This document shows positions 12,107 to 22,544 of a stretch of 64,000 bases of DNA, piece by piece (the first letter of the stretch is position 1; the number at the start of each line of letters is the position of its first letter). The stretch is from Scatophagus argus (lineage: Eukaryota > Chordata > Actinopteri > Scatophagidae), in the NCBI RefSeq assembly GCF_020382885.2, contig NC_058494.1, positions 27,935,225-27,999,224 on the forward strand, written 5' to 3'. The notes beneath the pieces are model-generated. The model was not told the DNA's origin. It was given only the letters and a program-made list of their open reading frames with translations, and did no database searches. The translations under genes and the position numbers were made by a program.

Positions 12107-15100
12107 TTACCTGCTCTCCTTCAGCAGCAGGCGGAAGTTGTGGAGCTGATATATGCTGGTGGACAACCTGAGAGAGAAAAGCGAGACAAGAAACGTGGCG
12201 TGACGTTCGTGTGTTCGGAATGAGGGGTCGAATCTCCAACTCCATTCAGCTTCTTGTGACAACCCAACCCATTAGCACAAACATTAGCCACTTCCAGCTG
12301 CACTGGTCCACCCAAACTGTTACGGAGCTGCTCAGGCGCAGGTGAAAACTTACCTGCCGAAGGCGTTCAGCAGGGCCACGATCTCCTGCCGGGTCAGCTG
12401 GAAGCCTTTGGAGGGGCTGTGTTCAGGAAGGTTCTGGATCTCCCTCTCAGAGAAGAGGACCTTCAGGGCCGTACCCAGACCCTGAGTCTGCACACGACAC
12501 ACAGGACAACCGTCAAGGAGCTCGACAGGTTCTCTAAATTCAGCAGGTATAACCGCGAACACGGACTCTTCACAGCGTATTCGGTTAGACCGCGTGCAGG
12601 TGGATTTTAAAAAATGGATCACATGGAACCAGTTTAGTGCACACGTCGTTACTGCTGCTCTGTTATTAATGAGATCAATAATCAGAGTGTGGAGCCACAG
12701 CCAAGAGGCTCACCTGCAGCTTCCCCCACAGGCGACATTTACTGCAGCCCACGCAGTCCATGATCCTCGAGATGTTTTTAAAGTGGAGGCGGAACTCCTC
12801 CTGAAAGACACGACGTCCACTTTGGGTTACGCAGCCTTCATACATGACGCGTCCCCAAACAAACACCAGAATAAAAGACACACAGACGGACTCGTCACTG
12901 TTACAACACTTTGGCTTCACCTTTAATGTTTTGGCTTCCATTTTGTGTCCGGCGAACATGGACTTCTCGTCAAAGTGCATGGGGAAAGCTCTGCAGGACA
13001 AAAGGAGCAGTCAGCTTTCTGATCACTTCTTACAAATGAACTGCACAACATGAGAAACTCAAACTCACGTCTGCGTTTAAACACACCTGTGCAAAATAAC
13101 AGGCTTCAAAGGTGCCCCGTTAGTTGTTGTTGTTTTATGTTATTTTCTCAGCACTTTATTTAAAATCATAACCGCTGATCTCTGAATCACGTTGGACAAA
13201 AACAAGTTTTATTTATGTGAAAATTTAAATTCAGAGGAAAGCAGAGGAAAGATGCTGCTAACAGCAGACTAACATGCTAACATGCTAACACTTAACATGT
13301 TGTACCACTATTTAGCATGTTAGCATGCTAACTGTTAGCATCAGACTGGAAAAAGGACTGTCCAGTACAGACCTGAGTAAAAAGTGTTTTTGTTGTATTA
13401 CGACTAAAAGTCTCATTGGGTTTCTAACTTAAGTTTGTTCATTCACTTTTATTGAAAACTTTTCTGTGAAAAACTGATCTGAAGCTCAGTTCTGAGGCTG
13501 TAATAAAACTTAAGGCTACCTCTGCCCACTTCCTCTTGAAGCCACGCCCATATCTGGTTAAGATCCACCCATTGAGTACAAATACATGATGTACTTGGTT
13601 ATTCCTGATTTGAATGTTACTACATTAGGTGTATTATCAATTGATCAATTCTTTGGCTTATACAAAGTCATAAAGAAGTGAAAATTAAAATTTGAAACTG
13701 CAATAAACAAATGAATGTTCCAGCAGTACATGTTAGCATGCTAATGTCCAGCTTGTAGCGCTGTGTGTTCGCACCTTCACTGACCAGCACGCCGGGCTTC
13801 GATTGATTTCATTATCCATAAATCTGCAAATTATTCTCAACATAAATCAATTAATAACTTGTATATAAAATGATAAAAATGTGTGCCAGAGACCAAAGTG
13901 ACGTCTTTAAATTACTGTTAACAGTCCAAGACCCCAGAGACTCTTCACTTATGGTCATAACTTACAGAGAAAACATTTAAGAAGTCGCCAGCAGCAAACG
14001 TTTGACATTTTGGCTTGAAAAATGACAAATGATTAATGAATTATCAATACAGAAGGCAACCACTCTTCTTTCGACTGACTAACTGATTAATCAATTAATT
14101 GTGGCAGCTGTGGTGAGGACTCGTGTCCAAGTTTTTGTCTGCTAGTGAAGAAGACATGAAGCAGATGCTGACATGAACAAATGTGGATGTTTAAGGTTTT
14201 TGGCGACTGAACTGCACTTCTGTTTCATCACGTCTGACCCGAAGGCCTGAAGAACAAACCCGTCTTACTTGATCTCATTGAACAGCTGCAGCAGCAGGTC
14301 CTTGGTGGCCAAGTCCTCCTGACCGTTTCCTGTGTACAAGTTGACAAACGCTCGCTCGAAGTACGGCGCCACCTTGTAGAGCGCGCGCAGCTCGATCAGG
14401 TACAGGAAGTACAGGTTCTTCAGCCGCCGCGTGCCCTCGCCTTTGGTCTCTGCCGTGTCGAAGCGCTGCCGGAACTCCTGAACGTTGGGGCCCCAGACCG
14501 AGCGGCCCCAGCCCTCTGAGGAATCAAACAGCAGCAGCACTTTAGCGCCTGAACTCACGTTTCACGGACTGAATGAGCTTCGGGATGAGCTCGGCGTACC
14601 GTCCAGCAGGTACTGGGCGCACAGGTGGATGTTGATGCTGCTGTGGAGGCCCGAGATGAGTCGGTAGAAAACTCGCTTCTCCAAACACAAACCTGCAGAC
14701 AGGAAGCGGAGAGTCCGCCGTCAGCTCGAAGACGACGAGTTTCGTTTCCACACTGATGGATGTTTTTCATTCATCATCACATCACCAGACTGCATCTCAA
14801 TCAGTTTGTTAAATAAACGTGAGAGAAAAACATCAACGAGGACGTGAGGACGACTTTACCTTCGAGCCACGTGTAGAAACCTTCACCTGCAAGGTGAGAC
14901 ACGACAGCTGATCAGCTTGTCAGCACGCAGATAAAAATAAACTCATGAAGATCGTTTAGTCGTTACTCACCGTCATCGTCTCCTGAACGCAGACAGAGAG
15001 AGAACAAAGCTGTTAGATCTGTGCTATTAATACACACACACACATCACCGAGAATCACTGGAAAATATTATGGGATGTCCACTGATCATAGAAAAACTGA

Positions 15101-15474
15101 CAAAGTTGAACCAAAGGTTATGTTGCGTTTCCTGTGAGGGATTCTGGGTAAAGACGTTGAGGAACAGCCTCCGTCATCAGGCTGAGGTTAAACAGGAAGT
15201 CACATGCCTGCTCTGACTCCCTCAATGGTCTGAGCGTCAGCTGAAACGTTTCAACACTTTGCTTTGAGACTCTGACATAACACATCATAACCTCGTTCAG
15301 ACTGATCTGAGAACAGCAACATGGCCGACAGCTCAGACATCAGCGCCCACCAGGAGTCCTGATGACAAAAAGCTCAAACCAAACTGAGCAGTCAGTGACG
15401 TTCAGGACTCACCTCTGCTCGGAGCCAGAGGGTTCAGAGGCCGGTACACTGATCTGGGCCTGTCCACACACACG

Positions 15475-15515
<41 letters not shown>

Positions 15516-15602
15516 GTCAGAGGTTACAGTGTATATCAGTATGTGTTCTGTCAGACTGCAGAAACACACAAATAAACACACATTCCTACCTACAGCGTGT
15601 GA

Positions 15603-15644
<42 letters not shown>

Positions 15645-16930
15645 CTGTGTGAGTGGTGTGTGTGTCTCACTTGAAGCAGTTCTCCTCATAGATGCTGTTC
15701 CAGACTCTCCAGGCTGAAGGACCCTTGTATCCGGTGTATCGCTCCGGGTTCAGCAGCAGATCCACATACTCAGCATCTGGAGAGGTTTCATCTGACACAC
15801 ACACACAGAAAAGCAGACTATAATGGACTGAACAAAGTGCACGAACAACACGCTGCTCGTTGATCAAACCCCTGCGGGACCTCGTGAGGTCTCATCTGAG
15901 GTAACGGGATCCCAGAGATCGCACGCAAATCCTCCTGTGTGGCTGCAGGGTCGTGAGAACCACCAGGACTCGTCCTGGGGCCTGCAGTGGTTCAGGTCAA
16001 AGAGTGAATCCTCACCGTCCAGCTCACAGAAGTGGTCCTGAGCGTCGTCGTGTCTCGCCCAGTCAGCGAACGCCTCTTTACTCTGGTTACTGAAATAAAG
16101 ATGAATAAATGACCACATGAACATCCTGAAGACTCCAGTCTGAAGGCTGAATTTGAGGTTCAAGTAAACCTGATGGTCCCTCTGGTCTGTTGCCTCCACC
16201 AGCTGAGCAGGTTTTAAAAAACACAGCTTTATCAGATTCTGCTGCCGCCTCCACCCGCGACGAGCCTCCACCCGTGACGAGCCTCCACCTTTACCACGAG
16301 GGCCAGTGAAGTGGGCTGAGAGCAGCAGCTGCTGGTTTATGTTTGACTGCTTCCTGTCAGCTGACGGAGACAACAGGCAGTCAGTCAGTGGCGTCACCTC
16401 AGGGTGCTGTTGATGGCGCCCAGCTCTTTGGCCTGCTCGCACTCCGTCATGTCCGACATTGTGTTGGCTGCCTGCGAGTACTGTGGACAGAAAGACAGAG
16501 AGCGGACGGATGTCACCTCGATCAGACTCTGATTGGCACTCGTTTCCTTCTTTCGCTTTGCTGCAGCTGAGCGAACGCTTCAGCGCAGGCATCATGTGAC
16601 TCTCATGTCTGTCTGTCCGTCAGCGGCTGGTTAGCTTAGCTTAGCACAGAGACAGGAAGCAGGTGCAAACGGCTACTGCGTTCTCTGCTACAGTCGCTGT
16701 GGATGTGGCTTTCAGGTGGATGAGCGTCACTGTGGGCACAGGTTGGTGTTTCCTGTTCTCCACCCGACTGATTTTAACCCTCCTGGCTGACGGTCAGTGA
16801 AACAGACTCGACCTTCACTGAGACGAGTGCAGATGACCAAACATTCCTGCCAGCCAAGAGCTGGCAAACACTCAGTCTCTACATGGAAACTATCAGAGCA
16901 GATAAGCTGAGTGCTGTGAGGGTTTACACA

Positions 16931-16962
<32 letters not shown>

Positions 16963-19900
16963 GCTGATGAGACACAAAGTGCTGGGACAAACACAGCTGG
17001 TCCTGAACTCCATTTGACCAGCAGCTTGTTGTCAGGTCTGAAGTCAGTTCAGCCCTGGGACTGCGTGTCATTAACGAGTCCCACACACTCGGTCCTGCTA
17101 CCACAGACACTCACTAAAGCACCAAGTGGGGATCCCTCCGCTGCTGAAAATAGTCCCAAACAAATGCAGCTGTTTTTAAAAGGAGCGACTGTTGTTATTG
17201 CTGGCTGTAGCTGCAGCTAACGTTAGCTCAGTCATATCATTAGCATCTCTTAGTTGGTACCGTCAGAGCATCAGAGGCGGATCCGAGAGTCTGGTCGCAT
17301 TCAGACTCCTGTTGACGTATTCTTAAGTCTTGTTTACGTTTAAATTATTCAAATTAAAACTGCATTCAAACAAAGTTCCCGTGTTTACTTTGGCTTCAGT
17401 CTAAACTGTTTAACTATTTGTAAGTCAGGCACTCAGAAAAAGACCTTTCAGCTAACGGGACAGGAGCCGTTCGACATGTCGGTCAAAGCCCTGAGCTGCT
17501 GCGATAAACGTGACAACAAAAACTCAAATTTTACGACAATCCGTTGAAGTCCTGTCGCTGACCTGTTGTGTTTCCAGAGCAAAGAAAAACGTGTCGCTCT
17601 CACCTTGTTGTAGTTCCCGGACTTGATGCCCACTGGGATTTTACTCTGTGGAACAAACAAACAGTAAGAGACAGCAGAAAGCACAAACTCTACATCATCT
17701 CAGGACCACAAAACTGTCTCAGCGACTGTTTTCAAGTGGACACATCTCGTTGTTGACCTAAGATCAGTCAGAGACAGCAGGCAGATGTTAAAGCCGCGTC
17801 AGTCAGACTATCATGAAGCAGCTGCTGTTGGTGACCTCTGACCTCTGGACAAGGCTCCACATGGCAGTCTTTGATGGCACAGTGTCCGTCGTCGGGCCAG
17901 AAGGGACACGGTCGCTTCAAGTTCACCTGGAGACAAAAGACATGAGACTCGTGTCTGAGAGATTTCAAGTCCATCACCATCACATAAAGTCAGTTCATCA
18001 CATGAAGCACGGTGTTGACAGACAGGCGTGTCCTGAACCTGTCATGTTAGCATTCGTGTCTGTGATGCTAACGTTAGCTCGGGCAGCTACAGCGCAGAGC
18101 ACGTCCAGCTTTACGTGCTCCCTCGCAGCAGCAGAAACGAGGCTCTGAACGTCACCAGGGGTTTGCAGGGTTCAGGGAAGACGTCTTCCTCTTACTGCAT
18201 CTGTCTGTGGACAGTTTGACTCGTCCTTCCTGTGGCATAACAGCCGCTTCACAGGAACAAAACCATGAGGAAACACTACAGCAGCTGCAGGTGCAGAAGT
18301 GTGTGAGAGGCCGCCTGAAGGAGGCGAACGTCATGCCAACCGCCACCACTGAGAAGGAAGGCAGGAAATCGATTCTGACAGACAAACACATTTTTCAAAA
18401 GCAGACAAACTGGTTTCTGCTTCCTGATTTAAAACAACAAGCACCTGCTCAGCTCAGGCTCAGGCAGAAACAAGGGAGAACAGGCGATTCAGGGCTCGCG
18501 CTGAATTTTCGCCCCTTCACAGACCTAAAGAAGCCTGGAAGGTCATTCGTCCAATCGCTCACTCACGGCGGTGACGGTGAAGCTCTGCCTCGAGTGTAAC
18601 ACTGCGATTACACAACACAAACCAGCAGAATAAACAATGGAGCCAACATGTGCTCACACTGCGGGGCAGAAACCTCCACCGGCAGCAGCTCTCACCCTGT
18701 AGTATCTGAAGTAGTCCTTCTCCGTCAGCTTCTTGATGCGCGGGTAAACCTTGAAGTTGTTGAAGACGTCGATGCTCTCGACGTCGCAGAAGCAGTCGTC
18801 CAGGACTCCTGTGAGCTGCAGCGGAGACAAACAACACGTCAGCAAAGTCCCGTCCAATCACAACAACGCAAACGCAGCTCAGGTGAGCCACCGGGAGAAG
18901 AGTTCAGGGCGGCTCACCGCCGTCTATCAGAGTTCATCAGCTTTGGTCAGCTTTTCATTTCAGCCTTTCCTGTTCCACACTGCTGTAAACGGGGCTCAGA
19001 CCTTGACGTTCTGTCATGTTACACGTTAAAGGACCGTTTCATAAGAGTAACTGGAAGTTGGAGCGAGTTTTTAGATGACGAGATTTAGTTACTTTGCACA
19101 TTCAGATTATGAGTAAGAAACATGAACACTGTTACATATTACTACGATTAGAAACACTGATATTTAAATCAATCTTATGGCTGAAATCCACCCTGTGTAT
19201 TTTCTTGGCTATGATTATTTTCTTGAAAACCACATTCATTTTACTGACACAAAGTTTAAGTTGACTCATTAAAACGCCCGACAGTCCAAACCCCAAAGAC
19301 ACTCGGTCTGCTGGGAGTTTTGTCCTCGTGGCTTAAAAAGACTCAACTGATGAAGTGACAAATCCCTTCAGCTTTAAAGTAAATATGTTAAGACTTTACG
19401 TGACCACCCAGCAGACGACACGCCTCACGTTCTGCTGAGGAGTCACTCAGAGCGTATTCACAGCTTTGTTATCCGTCGGGTCTCTTTTGGATAAATTTGC
19501 ATTTGGCTGCTGTGAAGCGACCGCGTCTTTAGCCGTGTTTACATTAACAGAAGACATTTTAACTGAAAACCGGTCACTGACAACCAACAGAAACAACGCT
19601 GTCACGTCCCGATGATTTCTGAGGATGTTACCAGAGAGGAACTGGGAGATTCATTATTTACAATTAACTGTTAACAGAAGGCCAACTGAACCTGCACAAA
19701 TGAGAAACTCGTTAACAGGACGAGCGTACGTGTGCTCAATTAGGTTTCCACTAATCTGAGTCTGAACTTCCCTTTCAAACACAGAAGTTCCTATTTCACC
19801 AACATTTAGTGCCAAAATGCAGTTTTTTTCTGCAGAGGGAATTCCTGAATACACAAAATCACGTAAACATGTAAAATAAAGTGCACCAAATTTAGATTAG

Positions 19901-21190
19901 AGCACATTCAATGAGACTAAGTGGACGGAGCCAACTCATTCTGGTATTTCTGATACTGTACCAAGTGCGGAATTCGTCAGAAACACCTGGACGGACTCAA
20001 ACGCATCACATGAACCAAACCACAGCTGACCTCTGACTGTAGCAGTCCGCCGAGAGCCAGGACAGGCAGGAGGAGGCCGATTCCCCTCAGCATGTCGCTT
20101 TTCTCTCGCGCTCCTCTTCACTGTGCTTTAAAACTAAAACTTCCTCTCAGCAAACGTTGGGCCTGCAGCTCTTGTCTGCGGGCTGAGCTGTCACTACAGA
20201 CACCCAGTCCCATGCCCGCCCGGGGACACGCCTCCAAACAACAGGCTGTCAAGCTAAACCCCGCCCCTCCAAGTTTGTAGTCCTCTTCCTGGTTAAACGT
20301 CGTTAGGAGCGCCTGTTGTTTGCGGCTGTAAAGACTACAACTCCCACGAGAGGACAAGAGGCGGGAGCTCCGCCGCAGCCAATCACAGGACACCACGCTT
20401 TTCTACTCTCCAGCGGCGATAATAGCAATTCGGCTTCAAGGCGTGTAGTTTTACACGTTCATCGTCAATACTGTGTAAGCTTCGAAACAACGTTAATATT
20501 CAACACACCAAGAGAAGGAAGTTGGTTAGTTGAAATCAGGAGCAACCCAGTAAAATGTTTTAAAACAAATAAATAAGGTGACAGTAATGAATGTCAATTG
20601 TAAAATATCATATTCAGCTAATAAGTCTCACTTGAAAACTCAAAACGGTTTTCATAACCGCCACACAGACAAAAATAAACACAGTGGACATTTCACTGTT
20701 TATACGTGCCGTTTTCAGCTTCGAACACCTTACTGACAGAAAAGTGAAAAAATTTGTTTTTTTTTTTTTAAAAAAACCCCACACAATGTGACTTATACAC
20801 ACACACAGACACACACACGGAGAGCACTGCTGCTGCTAGCTAGCATCACACACGGTGACGTCAAATTAAGACGACAGTAGAAAATGCTAGAAGATTTCCT
20901 GAATGGTGACTGTTGTCGTGTCGTGTCGCTTCGTTTAAAGCTCCAAGTTAAATTACAAAATCCGCAACAACAACATCGTGTTGACTTTACGGTTGCACAA
21001 GCACAGCGCCGGGGCGACTTACATGGCAGAAGCAGCTCTGGTCCTGGCTGTCTGGAGCTCTGCTCGGATGTTGTTGGCTCTGCTGCGTTTGAGGTTTTAC
21101 GTTGTTTTGTTGAAACCAGCCCAGAACAAAGTTCCCGAAGAACCAGGCCAACAACACAGCGCAGAACGCTCGTAAAGTTACTTTCCACAT
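12107..21190 (-). CDS. ero1b: ERO1-like protein beta, ER oxidoreductase
   Basis: An ER-lumen flavoenzyme that reoxidises protein disulfide isomerase and passes electrons to oxygen, making H2O2. Exons in transcript order: first exon 21023-21190 or 20031-20093, then 18696-18815, 17843-17926, 17604-17645, 16398-16480, 16016-16089, 15671-15791, 15413-15459, 14971-14982, 14860-14886, 14600-14692, 14269-14515, 12921-12990, 12714-12800, 12354-12487, 12107-12167 (TAA). Phases close, giving 454 residues with the short start or 489 with the long one. Visible motifs are the regulatory cysteines in [10 protein letters not shown]...CHVEPC (exon 3) and the active site CVGCSKC (CxxC, about residues 380-383 of the short form). 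FAD-fold blocks are [36 protein letters not shown] and [34 protein letters not shown] and the KGFQ block match ERO1B rather than ERO1A. Two exons are only 12 and 27 bases. It runs convergent to gpr137b. Confidence 0.95.
12260..12330 (+). other. Short last intron of ero1b
   Basis: The intron between the last two coding exons spans 12168-12353. It reads open on the minus strand for about 64 codons, but the exon junction (GGCAG|GTTGTCC across the splice) restores the conserved [12 protein letters not shown]-terminus, so it is treated as an intron. Confidence 0.6.
13258..13335. repeat. TTAGCATGCTAA-type palindromic repeat cluster
   Basis: ACATGCTAAC is repeated in tandem and then appears inverted as GTTAGCATGC. 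The cluster lies in an ero1b intron. A related cluster is at 57218-57270 in tp53bp2, and single GTTAGC/GCTAAC units are scattered through the window (for example 3620-3700). Confidence 0.7.
14860..14982 (-). other. ero1b: Two consecutive ero1b microexons (12 and 27 nt)
   Basis: Exon 14971-14982 is 12 nt and exon 14860-14886 is 27 nt, each with AG before and GT after on the minus strand. Together they restore the block [16 protein letters not shown], matching vertebrate ERO1B (SRGEDDGESFYTW). Without them the flanking exons still join in frame (39 nt lost), removing the acidic linker before the conserved FYTWLEG. Confidence 0.85.
15460..15670 (-). other. ero1b: ero1b intron 7 bounded by AC and GU repeats
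   Basis: In the transcript this 211-nt intron has a long AC repeat soon after the donor (plus strand 15605-15643) and a GU repeat directly before the acceptor (plus strand 15465-15512). The acceptor reads GU repeat then GGACAG and has no pyrimidine tract. The two repeats are complementary and can pair, bringing both splice sites together. Confidence 0.8.
16931..16964 (+). repeat. GT microsatellite in an ero1b intron
   Basis: About 17 GT units within the intron between ero1b exons 4 and 5; it reads as CA in the transcript. Confidence 0.9.
20031..20093 (-). CDS. ero1b: ero1b alternative first exon, short (1b)
   Basis: ATG plus 21 codons encode [19 protein letters not shown], then SE, a clean signal peptide. 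The exon ends in phase 0 at a GT donor (GAG|GTCAGC) and splices to exon 2 to give [11 protein letters not shown]. This resembles mammalian ERO1B, where the signal peptide runs straight into TGVLDDC. It lies about 0.93 kb inside the longer alternative. Confidence 0.7.
21023..21190 (-). CDS. ero1b: ero1b alternative first exon, long with CxC (1a)
   Basis: ATG plus 56 codons, starting [20 protein letters not shown] (a hydrophobic signal or anchor segment), then a Q/S-rich linker and the end DQSCFCH. A strong donor follows (CAT|GTAAGT) in phase 0. Joined to exon 2 it gives [14 protein letters not shown], with cysteines at positions 1, 3, 12 and 14. That is exactly the spacing in ERO1A (CFCQ-VSGYLDDCTC). 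The short first exon lacks this pair. Usage of either exon cannot be told from the sequence. Confidence 0.75.
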
Positions 21191-21330
21191 CACTCACTGT
21201 GCCGGTAGAGCTCCAGGGGGAACAAAAAAGAGCCCGGAAACACCGAGACTTCGGTCAGCTCAGCCTGTTCGGCGAGTCGGCGGCTACGGTAGCTTCGGGC
21301 TAGCTGAAGTTAGCATCCGCAGGCTACAGT
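21191..21330 (-). promoter_or_regulatory. Candidate ero1b promoter / 5' UTR
   Basis: CpG-rich sequence directly upstream of the long first exon on the minus strand. No TATA box is clear. Inferred from position and base composition only. Confidence 0.35.
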
Positions 21331-22260
21331 GGCTCTAGAAATCTGAGCGGCTGGGTGAAGTGAGCAGCCCGGTGTTCGAATACCTTCACACGGACGTTTA
21401 AGGTTCTGCCGCCTCTAACAGAACCGGGGTCACTGTTTACAGACGGCAAGTAACTCGGGAAGTTCTCATCCACCAGCGTCCACCAATTTACTGTCAAGTT
21501 AGCAAAACAAAAAGTAGTTTTATTTCCGGTTACAATCTTCAAGATAAAATGCCCGCGATAATTTGCAGTAAATGGATAAAAAAAATCCCACAGAAACAAA
21601 ATGGTGGAAAGCCTTCCCAGAAGAGTGGAAGCTGTTAAAGCTGCAAAGCTGTCTGTGTTTTCAGAATGTCTCAAGGGGTCAGGTGTCCCATTACGTTTGT
21701 CTATACAGTGTATTTTATTTTGAAAGTGGGTTGGATGGGTTTCCCTCTGTTAGAGGTTAGAAGGAGGAGATTTTGAGGGGGGAGATTTTCTTAAGGCCAT
21801 GGACAAACTGCAGCTCCTTCCTTCTTTCTCTGATTCAGTAGGAGCTACAGGAAAGAAGCAAATACTGTGAGAAGGTTTGAACTTTACAGGACAAACAGCA
21901 GAACTACAGACTGACTGTCAGACGGATGCAGAGCTGTAGAGGACTGTGAACTTACTGTTGACCTGCTGACTTTAAAATACATTCTGTGGGACTGACCTCT
22001 TTTTGAGAAACCTGGCTGCAGAAGAACTCACACAGCAGAGGAAAAGAGAAAAGATCGTCACAGACATTAAACTTATCCTGTGCCAAATGTATGTTATTCT
22101 AATCACATGTAAACCTGCAGGAGGAGACACATCCTCACAAACAGAAGTGCAGGAAGAGGCGGAGCAGCACTGGACAGCTTCAACGTCACATCACTGAAAT
22201 GAAACCTAAACTGTCAGAGCTGCAGTCAAGACGAGTTTCTGTGTTTCTGACTGAAGAAGT

Positions 22261-22308
22261 AATGAACTGAGTTCATCAGGTTTTTCTCAGCAACTGACGA
22301 AAACACTG
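22261..22308 (+). other. 5' UTR exon end of the first TRIM gene
   Basis: The sequence ends GAAAACACTG|GTGAGTGC, a strong donor, and the acceptor TTCTCAG lies at 22529-22535, ten bases before the TRIM start codon. The same GCAAACACTG|GTGAGT junction precedes the second TRIM gene at 28271. The upstream limit of the exon is not visible. Confidence 0.65.
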
Positions 22309-22544
22309 GTGAGTGCAGCTGATAATATTTAAGGTGAATGCACACAAAACTTACAGCACCAATCAAACAGGAAGTTACATTTTTTATTGTGTAATGACAT
22401 GTCAGAGAGAAATCTCAGTTAGACGGACCCATAAAATGTAAAGTTTTAAAATTGCTGTAATCATACTTTGACATTTTTATAAAAATGATATAAAGGTATG
22501 TACCAAAACATGTCATACTTTACGTTTGTTCTCAGTGTGCAGAT

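Noticed and set aside
15864-16595. 243-codon minus-strand open frame
   Set aside because: It is read-through of two real ero1b exons and their introns; the conserved protein requires the splices at 16015/16016, 16089/16090 and 16397/16398.
18207-18599. 130-codon + strand frame
   Set aside because: It lies within an ero1b intron, with no conserved domain or splice context.
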